This document shows, piece by piece, positions 35,696 through 43,823 of a stretch of 64,000 nt of DNA. Position numbers and translations under genes: made by a program. The notes under the pieces were generated by a model, which saw nothing but the letters and a program-made list of their open reading frames with translations, made no database searches and had not been told where the DNA came from. Each line of letters starts with the position of its first letter. The stretch's first letter is position 1. Origin of the DNA: Marinospirillum minutulum DSM 6287 (lineage in GTDB: Bacteria; Pseudomonadota; Gammaproteobacteria; Pseudomonadales; Halomonadaceae); assembly GCF_000422325.1 (NCBI RefSeq), contig NZ_AULO01000011.1:124001-188000 (forward strand). Reading direction: 5' to 3'.

Positions 35696-35704
35696 TGGTA
35701 TAAT
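35696..35704 (+). promoter_or_regulatory. Extended -10 promoter upstream of the CoA-transferase gene
   Basis: TGGTATAAT has both the TGn and the TATAAT of an extended -10 element, 82 bp upstream of the CoA-transferase start. No convincing -35 is visible. Confidence 0.4.
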
Positions 35705-35785
35705 CCAGCCCTTTGGCTTGCCATGAAACAATAATAACAAGATCGCTAGTGCAAGGTTATTAAAATCCTTAAGCGAGATTGAACA

Positions 35786-37321
35786 ATGTCTGATGCAACA
35801 AGAATTCACTGCCCAATGCTGCGAAAAAAAGTAATGACGGCAGAAGAAGCGGCTGAACTAATACCAGCTGGCGCTAATGTGGGTATGAGTGGATTTACTG
35901 GTGCAGGCTACCCTAAAGCCGTTCCAGGTGCCTTGGCTGAACGTATTCGTAAGCACAATGCACAAGAAGGTAACAAACCTTTTCGTATTAATGTTTGGAC
36001 AGGCGCTTCCACAGCACCTGAGCTAGATGGCACGCTAGCCGAAGTTGATGGCATAGAAATGCGCCTGCCTTTTCAAAGTGACCCCATCTGCCGTGAACGT
36101 ATTAACACCGGCAAGATGGATTACGTTGATCTACACCTGTCTGAAGTTTCTCAATATGCCTGGTCTGGCTTTTTAGGCAAGATGAACATTGCTCTAATAG
36201 AAGTGGCAGGCATTCGAGAAGATGGCAGTTTAATTCCGTCTTCATCCTTGGGTAATAATAAAACCTGGATAGAGCAGGCAGACAAGGTAATTTTAGAGGT
36301 GAACTCTAAACAAAACGCTAAGCTAGAAGGTATGCACGATATTTATTACGGCACAGCCATGCCGCCTAACCGCAAGCCCATTATGATGACTCATCCGGCT
36401 GACCGTATTGGCGAAGCTTACCTGCGTTGCCCTGCAGAAAAGGTTATTGCCGTAGTTGAAACCAACTCAACCGACCGCAATTCAGCTTTTAAAGCTCCTG
36501 ATGCCGACTCAACTAAAATTGCTGAACATATTCTAGCGTTTTTTCAAAAAGAAATTGAAATAGGGCGTTTACCCAAGAACCTACTACCCTTGCAGTCAGG
36601 CGTGGGTAATATTGCTAATGCAGTATTAGAAGGCTTAAATGCAGGCCCTTTTAAAAACCTAACCGCTTTTACCGAAGTAATTCAAGACGGCATGTTAAAA
36701 ATGCTTAAGTCTGGCACTTTAGATGTGGCTTCGGCAACAGCTTTTTCATTAAGCCCTGAAGGGTTAAAAGAATTCGACGACAATATAGACCTTTACCGCG
36801 AAAAAATTATTCTACGTCAGCAAGACCTTAGCAACCACCCAGAGTTAGCACGTCGTATGGGCATTATTGCCATGAACGGTTTAATTGAAGTGGACATTTA
36901 CGGCAATGTGAATTCAACCCACATTATGGGTACGCGCATGATGAATGGCATAGGGGGTTCAGGCGACTTTGCACGCAATGGCTACCTATCCATTTTTATG
37001 ACACCTTCAATTGCTAAAGACGGTGCTATTTCATCCATCGTTCCTATGGTTTCACACGTAGACCACACAGAACACGATGTGAAAATTATAGTTACTGAAC
37101 AAGGTTTAGCCGACTTACGTGGTTTATCGCCCCGCAAACGCGCACTAGAAATCATCAACAACTGCGCCCACCCAGACTATCGTGACGAATTGTTAGATTA
37201 CTTTGAACGCGCCTGCGCCAATGGTGGTGGCTTGCACACACCCCACCTTTTAGGCGAAGCCCTAAGCTGGCACCAGCGTTATGAAGAAACCGGCCAGATG
37301 AAACCTAAACAGTCAGACTAG
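35786..37321 (+). CDS. Acetyl-CoA hydrolase / succinate CoA-transferase family protein
   Basis: A 511-residue cytoplasmic class I-type CoA transferase. Conserved parts include VGMSGFTGAGYPKAVP near 32, FTEVIQDG near 297 with the catalytic Glu, and the glycine-rich IGGSGDFARNG near 396. Homologues are propionyl- or acetyl-CoA:succinate CoA-transferases (YgfH/ScpC, AarC-like) and acetyl-CoA hydrolase. It would move CoA between short acyl groups in acetate or propionate metabolism. Which of these it does is not decided by sequence. Confidence 0.85.
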   Translation: MSDATRIHCPMLRKKVMTAEEAAELIPAGANVGMSGFTGAGYPKAVPGALAERIRKHNAQEGNKPFRINVWTGASTAPELDGTLAEVDGIEMRLPFQSDPICRERINTGKMDYVDLHLSEVSQYAWSGFLGKMNIALIEVAGIREDGSLIPSSSLGNNKTWIEQADKVILEVNSKQNAKLEGMHDIYYGTAMPPNRKPIMMTHPADRIGEAYLRCPAEKVIAVVETNSTDRNSAFKAPDADSTKIAEHILAFFQKEIEIGRLPKNLLPLQSGVGNIANAVLEGLNAGPFKNLTAFTEVIQDGMLKMLKSGTLDVASATAFSLSPEGLKEFDDNIDLYREKIILRQQDLSNHPELARRMGIIAMNGLIEVDIYGNVNSTHIMGTRMMNGIGGSGDFARNGYLSIFMTPSIAKDGAISSIVPMVSHVDHTEHDVKIIVTEQGLADLRGLSPRKRALEIINNCAHPDYRDELLDYFERACANGGGLHTPHLLGEALSWHQRYEETGQMKPKQSD

Positions 37322-37329
37322 GAGTTTTT

Positions 37330-37938
37330 ATGTCAGCTTCACCCAATAACCCTTTCGATAATTCAGCTAAAAACTGGGATACACGCCGTATGTCGGTGCA
37401 GCTAGCAGAAGTGGCAAATTTATTGTTGCCTCAGTTGGTGTTAAATGACCGCCAGCACTGGCTAGATTTTGGTTCTGGCACTGGATTATTGAGTGTGCCG
37501 CTTGCGGCAAGGGTGGAGCAGGTAACGGCTTTAGATACATCAGAAAAAATGTTGGAAGTGTTAGCCGAGAAGGGTGTCGCTAATATTCAAACGCTAAACC
37601 AAAATGTTTTTTCTGGCTTACCTTGTGATTACGATGGTGTTGTCAGCTGCATGGCGCTGCACCATGTTGAATCAACCGAAGCGTTATTAAAGCAGTTCTA
37701 CCAGCATTTAAATAATGATGGTCAACTAGCGCTAGTCGATTTATACGCAGAAGATGGTAGCTTTCATGGTGACAACGAAGCCAAGGGCGTGAAACACCAT
37801 GGCTTTGATATAGAAGAACTAAGAGCAACAGCCGAAGCTATAGGTTTTGTAGAAGTAAGCTTTGCTGAAATTATGCAGCTACAGCACCGTAATGGTCGTG
37901 AATACCCCTTGTTTGTGATGCTGGCGCGGCGCAGTTAA
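37330..37938 (+). CDS. Class I SAM-dependent methyltransferase
   Basis: A 202-residue protein with GGAG just upstream of the ATG, 8 bp after the CoA-transferase stop, so it is probably in the same operon. SAM-binding motif I is LDFGSGTGLLSVPLA near 46. Later residues DGVVSCMALHH near 100 form motif II-like elements. UbiE/YcaO-type generic methyltransferase fold; substrate unknown. It is convergent with the CheY-like gene. Confidence 0.75.
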   Translation: MSASPNNPFDNSAKNWDTRRMSVQLAEVANLLLPQLVLNDRQHWLDFGSGTGLLSVPLAARVEQVTALDTSEKMLEVLAEKGVANIQTLNQNVFSGLPCDYDGVVSCMALHHVESTEALLKQFYQHLNNDGQLALVDLYAEDGSFHGDNEAKGVKHHGFDIEELRATAEAIGFVEVSFAEIMQLQHRNGREYPLFVMLARRS

Positions 37939-37951
37939 TTGTTAGAATAAA

Positions 37952-38341
37952 CTAACTTTTAGAGCGTTTAGCTATAGCTTTATTTACAGCCTTTACTATT
38001 TGCTGACCATTAAAGGGTTTTAAAATATAGCCATCGGCACCTGTGCGTATAGCTTGCTGTACGGTGCTGGTGTCGCTATTGGCAGTTACCATAATAACAA
38101 TAATATTTTTATTACTGGTTTTTATGCTGGCTAAGGCATCTAGGCCACTTACTTCTGGCATGTTGATATCAAGACAAATGACGTCTGGCTTTAGTTGGTT
38201 AGCCAGTTCAATTGCTGAACTACCTGAGTTAGCTTGACCAACCACTTCGTATTCTAAATCAACAAGGATGTCGTTAAGCATTTCACGAATTAAAGGCTCG
38301 TCATCAACAACTAAAAAACGTAATGCAGGCGCTTCAGACAT
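37952..38341 (-). CDS. CheY-like single-domain response regulator
   Basis: The ATG at 38341 with GAGGAACCT before it gives a 129-residue protein; the longer frame adds only six residues. It is a bare receiver domain: FLVVDDEPLIREML, phospho-acceptor Asp58 in VICLDINMPEVSGLDA, the Thr switch in IMVTANS, and Lys in LKPFNGQ. No output domain follows. It lies 30 bp downstream of cobC in the same direction, but no kinase is adjacent. It may act in chemotaxis-like or c-di-GMP signalling. Confidence 0.82.
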   Translation of the reverse strand: MSEAPALRFLVVDDEPLIREMLNDILVDLEYEVVGQANSGSSAIELANQLKPDVICLDINMPEVSGLDALASIKTSNKNIIVIMVTANSDTSTVQQAIRTGADGYILKPFNGQQIVKAVNKAIAKRSKS

Positions 38342-38371
38342 AGGTTCCTCGATTGGCATTTTTTCAGCCAG

Positions 38372-38914
38372 CTAAGCAAGATTTAAGATGCTCTTTTTAC
38401 CATAATTAACGCTTGAAGACCAATGCTCTGGTGCGCTAGGCAAGGGTTTTTTAGCGGCTAACATTCGTGCTGCATTTATCCAGCCTGCATGACCAACAAC
38501 CAAGCGTGTTTCAGTGGTTGTGCGGCTTAACCAGCTTTCTACACGATTAAACAGCTGTTTTAAATTTTCCCCACCACCTGGGGCATAATCAGCAAAATTA
38601 TTGCACCAACTATCCATTTCATGGCGGTCAATTTGTTCCCAAGGTAAACCATCCCAAGTGCCAAAATTAAACTCAATTAACAAAGGGTCTATTTTTACCT
38701 GCCAGCCTTGTTTGGCTAAAAATTCCCCCACGCCTCTTGAACGCTGCAAAGGGCTAACGTGCAGCACAGGCGCTAACTCTAATCGTTTGGCTTCTTGTTG
38801 CACTTTATACGCTAAGTTTCTGGTACGCCTAGGGTCTACAGCTAAATCGGTATGGCCTAAACAAATGCCAGCTGCATTAAGGGGTTTAGGGTGCCGCCAA
38901 ATAATAACGCTCAT
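38372..38914 (-). CDS. cobC: Histidine phosphatase family protein, probable alpha-ribazole phosphatase
   Basis: A 180-residue phosphatase. The catalytic WRHPKP (RHG-type) at residues 6-11, SPLQRSRGVGEFL near 54 and the second His in VVGHAGW near 141 match CobC/PhoE-like enzymes. It ends the minus-strand B12 block after cobS. The likely reaction is removal of the 5'-phosphate from alpha-ribazole-5'-phosphate or adenosylcobalamin-5'-phosphate in the nucleotide loop pathway. Assignment rests partly on this position. Confidence 0.75.
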   Translation of the reverse strand: MSVIIWRHPKPLNAAGICLGHTDLAVDPRRTRNLAYKVQQEAKRLELAPVLHVSPLQRSRGVGEFLAKQGWQVKIDPLLIEFNFGTWDGLPWEQIDRHEMDSWCNNFADYAPGGGENLKQLFNRVESWLSRTTTETRLVVGHAGWINAARMLAAKKPLPSAPEHWSSSVNYGKKSILNLA

Positions 38915-38953
38915 AGTTATTTCTTTCCTTATTCCTCTAGCTGTTTGTTAAAA

Positions 38954-39760
38954 TTAAAACTGACCACCAGCTAAAATTGCAAAAGCTAGGTAAGCAGCTA
39001 GCTCAGTTAACTGTTGGGTCGCCCCCAAACCATCGCCGGTATAGCCGCCTAAGCGCCTGTTAAGTAACCTAGCCATATAGCTGGTAGCAAGCAGCATAAG
39101 TAGCAAGGCCAAAAGCAAGCTGGCTGTAGGAAAGCTGTTTAGTAATAACCAAGGCAATAAAAAGCTTGGTAACAGGGTAAGCAGTGCAAAAGCCGCTTGG
39201 CGCTTATCTAGGCTTTGTGCCATAGGTTTAGCTTTGGCATGTTCCACATCACCGGCATAGGGCAAAAAGCTTAATAGTAGAATGCTAAAAAAGCGTGAAA
39301 AACCCTGGGCTAACACCAAAGCTACCACCGCTAAAGGTAGGCTTAAACTGGCTAGAAGTGAAACTTTTAACGCTAAAGCCATCACCAAACCCAAAGTGCC
39401 GTAAGTACCAAGGCGGGAGTCTTTCATTATAGTTAACGCGCCTTCACGGGTGAAGCTGCCACCTAAACCATCGCAGCTATCGGCTAGGCCATCTTCGTGA
39501 AAAGCACCAGTTAAGCGAATACTAAAAGCCGTGCTACCAATTGCTGCTACCCAAGGGTTAATAAGCCAGAATAAAGCCGCAAATACCAAAGCGGTTAAGC
39601 TACCTAGCAACAAACCCGTTAACGGAAAATACCGCGCACTTTGCTGTAACCAAAGGGGCTGATAATTGTTAAGTGTTGGCATAGGTAAGCGGGTTAAAAA
39701 CTGCACTGCCACGCTGAATAATTTTGCTTCATGAACTAAGCGTTGAACTAGGCTAGGCAT
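38954..39760 (-). CDS. cobS: CobS, adenosylcobinamide-GDP ribazoletransferase
   Basis: A 268-residue integral membrane enzyme joining adenosylcobinamide-GDP to alpha-ribazole (or its phosphate) to form the B12 nucleotide loop. The signature FHEDGLADSCDGLGG near 87 and MKDSRLGTYGTLGL near 111 are invariant in CobS. About six to eight hydrophobic helices are present. It starts directly at the cobT stop, sharing a base, as part of the cobT-cobS-cobC block. Confidence 0.93.
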   Translation of the reverse strand: MPSLVQRLVHEAKLFSVAVQFLTRLPMPTLNNYQPLWLQQSARYFPLTGLLLGSLTALVFAALFWLINPWVAAIGSTAFSIRLTGAFHEDGLADSCDGLGGSFTREGALTIMKDSRLGTYGTLGLVMALALKVSLLASLSLPLAVVALVLAQGFSRFFSILLLSFLPYAGDVEHAKAKPMAQSLDKRQAAFALLTLLPSFLLPWLLLNSFPTASLLLALLLMLLATSYMARLLNRRLGGYTGDGLGATQQLTELAAYLAFAILAGGQF

Positions 39761-40812
39761 TAGGCTTTATTACTCACACCAGCAGTAGAAAAACTGGCCA
39801 TTTCATTTAAAAAGCCCAGTGCCGATTTTAATAAGGGGAAGGCAACTACTGCACCCGTGCCTTCACCTAAACACATTTGTAAATCTAACAGGGGTGTGGC
39901 TTCGAGTAGTTTCAATAATTGACTATGCCCAGGCTCTGCTGAATGGTGGCTGAAAACTGCAAAGTCTTTTACGCCAGGTTGTAATTTTTCTGCCACTAGC
40001 AAAGCGCTGGAGGCAATAAAACCATCAATCAATAAAATACGTCGCTGGCTAGCAGCTTGCAGTAGTGCGCCGACCATCATGGCGATTTCTAAACCACCCA
40101 TGGCAGCTAATACTTCAAGGGGATTTTTAAGGTTGCGGTGCTTGTGTAAAACCTGAGCCAATACCTGTGTTTTATGTTTTATACCGTTATCTTGTAATCC
40201 TGTGCCAGGGCCAACACAGGTTTCGATAGGTACACCGCCCAGTTTGCTTAATAACAGGCTAGCGGCAGAAGTGTTGCCTATACCCATTTCACCCACAATG
40301 AGCAGGTTGCCAGGGGCTTCTCTTACCAAACCCATGCCACAAACTACCGCTTGAATGCATTCATCAGCATTCATGGCAGCCGTTTGTAGGCTGTTGCGAG
40401 TACCACGCATTACTTTTAAGGCAATTAAATCTGGGTGGGCTGTAAAATCGCCATCTACACCGGCATCCACTACTTTTAAGCTAATACCATGCTGGCGAGC
40501 AAACACATTAATTGCCGCACCACCGGCTAAAAAATTCAACACCATTTGTTGGGTAACGGCTTTAGGAAAGGCTGAAACGCCTTCATCGGTTAAACCATGG
40601 TCGGCAGCAAACACACGTATTTGTGGGTCTACAATTTGTGGGTTGGTGGAATTTAAAATTAACCCTAGCTGTATCGCTAAGCTTTCTAATCGGCCTAAAG
40701 AACCGGGCGGCTTAGTTTTTTGGTCAATACGTTCTTTTAGTTCAGCTTCCAATTTAGGGTTAGCCAGTGTAGGTAGGCTGGGTAATTCAAGGCGGTGACG
40801 TGCAGTAAACAT
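39760..40812 (-). CDS. cobT: CobT, nicotinate-nucleotide:5,6-dimethylbenzimidazole phosphoribosyltransferase
   Basis: A 350-residue enzyme that activates DMB to alpha-ribazole-5'-phosphate. The catalytic Glu is in MCLGEGTGAV near 318, and GMGIGNTSAAS near 173 and KPPGSLGRLE near 33 are also characteristic. Length fits CobT. No cobU or cobP is present in the window, so the matching kinase/guanylyltransferase must lie elsewhere. Downstream of btuD with 3 bp between. Confidence 0.93.
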   Translation of the reverse strand: MFTARHRLELPSLPTLANPKLEAELKERIDQKTKPPGSLGRLESLAIQLGLILNSTNPQIVDPQIRVFAADHGLTDEGVSAFPKAVTQQMVLNFLAGGAAINVFARQHGISLKVVDAGVDGDFTAHPDLIALKVMRGTRNSLQTAAMNADECIQAVVCGMGLVREAPGNLLIVGEMGIGNTSAASLLLSKLGGVPIETCVGPGTGLQDNGIKHKTQVLAQVLHKHRNLKNPLEVLAAMGGLEIAMMVGALLQAASQRRILLIDGFIASSALLVAEKLQPGVKDFAVFSHHSAEPGHSQLLKLLEATPLLDLQMCLGEGTGAVVAFPLLKSALGFLNEMASFSTAGVSNKA

Positions 40813-40815
40813 GGC

Positions 40816-41586
40816 TTATCCAATAGATGAATAGGGAAAAAATAGCGTTTGGCCTGCTATCTGAGTAGTGATTAAACGCTGGCGATAGAGTTTTTCTAAG
40901 GCGGGCAGTTGCAGCATAATAGTTTTTTCGCCCCAACAGGCTTGCCCATCTGGGTAGAGCAACAAAATATGGCTACAAAACCGAGCGGCAAGGTTAATAT
41001 CATGCAAGGCCATCACCGCACTTTTACCGGCTTGTACTTGTTGGTGAATAATTTCTAACACCGCCATTTGGTGATGCAGGTCTAAATGGTTGGTGGGTTC
41101 ATCAAGCAGCAGTAAAGCAGGGTTTTGGGTAAGCAACACAGCCAAGGCTAAACGCTGCCTTTCACCGCCGGATAAGGTTTGAATGCTACGGTTTTCTAAT
41201 TCAGTTAATTCCATTTGCGCTAAGGCTTGTTTAGCTAAATCAATATCGGCTTGGCTTTCGGTTTGCCAGCTTCTTAAATAAGGATGCCGACCCATTAAAG
41301 CTGTGGCTAATACCGTGGCAGGAAAATCATCTTGCTGCTGTTGAAAAACTAAGCCTAGTTGTTGTGCACGTTGCTGCATTGTATAGCTGGTAATTGGCTG
41401 CTTAGCTAATAAAACTTGACCACTGCGAGGGGCTTTTAAACCGGCCAAAGTTAATAATAAAGTGGTTTTTCCTGCACCATTGGGGCCTAAAATGCCCCAG
41501 CTTTGCCCCGCTTCTATTTGCCAGTTCAAGGCATCCATCTTAGGGCGGCTAGGAATGTGCATGATTAAATCGTCTGTTTGCATCAT
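40816..41586 (-). CDS. btuD: BtuD, vitamin B12 ABC transporter ATPase
   Basis: A 256-residue FecE/BtuD-type ATPase. Walker A GPNGAGKTT near 37, signature LSGGERQRLALA near 139, Walker B ALLLLDEPTNHLD near 159 and the switch His in ALHDINLA near 195 are complete. It should power import of cobalamin or cobinamide through BtuC. Genes are packed: it shares a base with btuC and lies 3 bp before cobT, so the block is one operon. Confidence 0.88.
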   Translation of the reverse strand: MMQTDDLIMHIPSRPKMDALNWQIEAGQSWGILGPNGAGKTTLLLTLAGLKAPRSGQVLLAKQPITSYTMQQRAQQLGLVFQQQQDDFPATVLATALMGRHPYLRSWQTESQADIDLAKQALAQMELTELENRSIQTLSGGERQRLALAVLLTQNPALLLLDEPTNHLDLHHQMAVLEIIHQQVQAGKSAVMALHDINLAARFCSHILLLYPDGQACWGEKTIMLQLPALEKLYRQRLITTQIAGQTLFFPYSSIG

Positions 41587-42560
41587 CAGCGGTTGTTCCT
41601 GTAAAGCAGCAACAAAAATACCGGCACACCTAACAGGGCGGTAATTACCCCAACGGGGAGTTGCTGGGGTGCTATTACAATGCGTGCCAAGGTATCGGCT
41701 AGCACCAGCAGGCTACCACCAGCTAAAGCGCTGGCAGGCAATAAAATACGTTGGTCGTAACCAAACACCATACGCATTAAATGCGGCACAATTAAACCCA
41801 CAAAACCTATGCTACCTGCCACAGTCACCGCTATGGCAGTTAACAAAGCCGCCAAGCCAAAAATCATTAATTCCACTTTTTTAACTGACACACCCAAAGC
41901 TGCCGCTTGCAACGCACCTCTGGCCAGCACATTTAAGGTTCGCCCTAAAGGAATCAGTAGCAACAAAACTACCACTAACACCAACCAAGGAATCACCGGG
42001 CTAGGGGCGTGGGATAAATCACCCATGAGCCAATAAAGCATGCCTGGGAGTTGATGCGCTTGGCTGGTGGCTAGTAAAAAGCTAATTAAAGCGCCCCAGC
42101 CCGAAGCCACCACCACGCCAGTTAACAACAAGCGAGTAGCCGAAGCCTGCCCACTGCCATAAGCCAAACCAAAGACCAAAAAGGTAGAAAATAAAGCACC
42201 GCCAAACGCTGCACTAGACACCCAAAACACACCCACGCCAGCCAGCATAGCTAACAAAGCCGCAACTGCCGCACCGCCGGATAAACCTAATACATAAGGG
42301 TCTGCTAAAGGATTACGCAATAACACCTGCATTAAAGCGCCAGCTATGGCTAATAAACCGCCCGTTGCAAAAGCCGCTAAAACGCGTGGCAAGCGTAGGT
42401 CTAAAATTAAGGTTTTGTGTAAAGGCGACCCTTGCCCTGTTAAAACTGCAGTTATAGATTCCAGCGGCAAATTAACGCTACCCAGCAACAAGCCCAAGAG
42501 CATCACCAAAAGGGCAATGCAAGCTAAAAGCATTAAACGTGGCAGTAAATTTAAAACCAT
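41586..42560 (-). CDS. btuC: BtuC, vitamin B12 ABC transporter permease
   Basis: A 324-residue FecCD/BtuC-type permease with about ten membrane helices. The EAA-like loop GSIGFVGLIVPHLMRM near 268 and GLSGGAAVAALLA near 95 are standard for the family. Assigned to B12 because of its BtuF/BtuD neighbours and the cob genes downstream; the family itself also covers iron siderophore permeases. Its start and stop touch those of btuF and btuD. Confidence 0.88.
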   Translation of the reverse strand: MVLNLLPRLMLLACIALLVMLLGLLLGSVNLPLESITAVLTGQGSPLHKTLILDLRLPRVLAAFATGGLLAIAGALMQVLLRNPLADPYVLGLSGGAAVAALLAMLAGVGVFWVSSAAFGGALFSTFLVFGLAYGSGQASATRLLLTGVVVASGWGALISFLLATSQAHQLPGMLYWLMGDLSHAPSPVIPWLVLVVVLLLLIPLGRTLNVLARGALQAAALGVSVKKVELMIFGLAALLTAIAVTVAGSIGFVGLIVPHLMRMVFGYDQRILLPASALAGGSLLVLADTLARIVIAPQQLPVGVITALLGVPVFLLLLYRNNR

Positions 42561-43468
42561 TAGAAGTTTCTAGCCGCTTGTAATTTATCGCAGATGATTT
42601 TTGTACCTTGTAAAAAACGCGGTGTTGGGCGCTGTACTAGGGAAGGGGGAATAAAATACAGTTTCTTTTCTTGAACAGCTTGCAAGGATCTGTACTTCTT
42701 CCAGCTTTCTAACCAAGCCGGTGTAGCTTCACCCATGCCACCGCCCATAATCACTTCTGGGTTTTGGGCTAAGACCACTTCACGGCTAATCACCGGCACT
42801 AGCTGGTTTAAGTCAGCAAAAATATTCACGCCACCACACAAGCTAAGCCCTTCACTAATTAAATGCTCACCGTTTAAAGTCATTAAAGGCTGTTCCCAAA
42901 CTTGATAAAACACCCTAACCGGACGCTGCTGGGCATATTCAGCTTTAAGCTGTTCCGCACCTTCTTCAAAAGCCAAGGCTGCTGCTTCTGCTTGGGCTTC
43001 TTTGCCCGTTAAACGACCTAATTGGCGTAGTTCATGACTAACAGCGGCAAAGCTGCGGGGTTCTGTGTAATAAATAGGAATACCTAAACCGGCTAAGCGT
43101 TCTAACTGAGCAACGGGATTGCCACTGTGCCAAGCAATAATTAAATCCGGTTCTAGCGCTACTAGGCCTTCAATATCCAACTGATTATAGCCACCAATTA
43201 ATGGAATTTGCTTGGCTGCTTCTGGGTAGTCGCTGTATTCCACCGCACCAACAATTAAATTGCCAGCACCGATTGCAAAGAGGTTTTCAGTAATGTGTGG
43301 TGAAAGGCTAATCATGCGCTGAGCGGTTTTGGCTAGCTGTAAAACCTGTCCGGTATCATCAGTAATTTCTACAGCAGCAGTTTTTAAAGGTGCAGCCAAA
43401 GCACTAGCTGCAAGGGCTAGCTGTAGAGCTAATAACGGCAATACCACCCAAAACCTTGATTGATGCAT
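42560..43468 (-). CDS. btuF: BtuF, periplasmic cobalamin-binding protein
   Basis: The ATG at 43468 with AAAGG 7 nt upstream gives a 302-residue secreted protein with a signal peptide ending near ALAAP; the longer frame begins in the promoter region. Helical-backbone-type metal-complex binding domains flank the middle. Landmarks are RMISLSPHITENLFAIG near 50 and LEPDLIIAWHSGNP near 105. It delivers cobalamin or cobinamide to BtuCD. This is the first gene of the minus-strand block. Confidence 0.85.
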   Translation of the reverse strand: MHQSRFWVVLPLLALQLALAASALAAPLKTAAVEITDDTGQVLQLAKTAQRMISLSPHITENLFAIGAGNLIVGAVEYSDYPEAAKQIPLIGGYNQLDIEGLVALEPDLIIAWHSGNPVAQLERLAGLGIPIYYTEPRSFAAVSHELRQLGRLTGKEAQAEAAALAFEEGAEQLKAEYAQQRPVRVFYQVWEQPLMTLNGEHLISEGLSLCGGVNIFADLNQLVPVISREVVLAQNPEVIMGGGMGEATPAWLESWKKYRSLQAVQEKKLYFIPPSLVQRPTPRFLQGTKIICDKLQAARNF

Positions 43469-43494
43469 AAAAAAGCCTTTATTAAGTTGGCGCA

Positions 43495-43524
43495 TTGGAA
43501 AAACGCGCATTATACGTGTATTCT
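43495..43524 (+). promoter_or_regulatory. Probable promoter of the btuB riboswitch transcript
   Basis: TTGGAA at 43495 and TATTCT at 43519 are separated by 18 bp and lie just before the riboswitch, in the expected place for its start site. The spacing is acceptable and the match moderate. Confidence 0.45.
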
Positions 43525-43531
43525 TTGCGAC

Positions 43532-43738
43532 CTTCGAGGTACTTGGGAAGTCAGTGCACTAAAGCTTGGTAAAGCCTAGTAAGTCTGACGCTGCCCCCGC
43601 AACGGTAATTCATGTGCTGCTTCAGCAAGAAGCAAAACACCTTCATATAAGTCACTGTGCTAACGCATGGGAAGGCAGAAGGGGTTGTCTAATCAGGAAA
43701 GTGCATTAGACCACAGTTAAGCCCGGAGACCGGCCTAG
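43532..43738 (+). promoter_or_regulatory. Cobalamin riboswitch upstream of btuB
   Basis: Conserved core elements of the B12 riboswitch appear in order: TTCGAGGTACTTGGGAAG near 43533, GCTGCCCCCGCAACGGTAA near 43592 and the B12-box core AAGCCCGGAGACCGGCC at 43719-43735. It should fold to bind adenosylcobalamin and reduce btuB/cobO expression when B12 is plentiful. It lies on the plus strand only; the divergent btuF operon on the other strand has no visible riboswitch. Confidence 0.93.
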
Positions 43739-43823
43739 AAGAAAACCAAATTAATTATTACTTAGTAGCTACTGAGTAGCATTACTAAGCCCAATGCATG
43801 CGGGCGGCGTGCAGGAAAATATC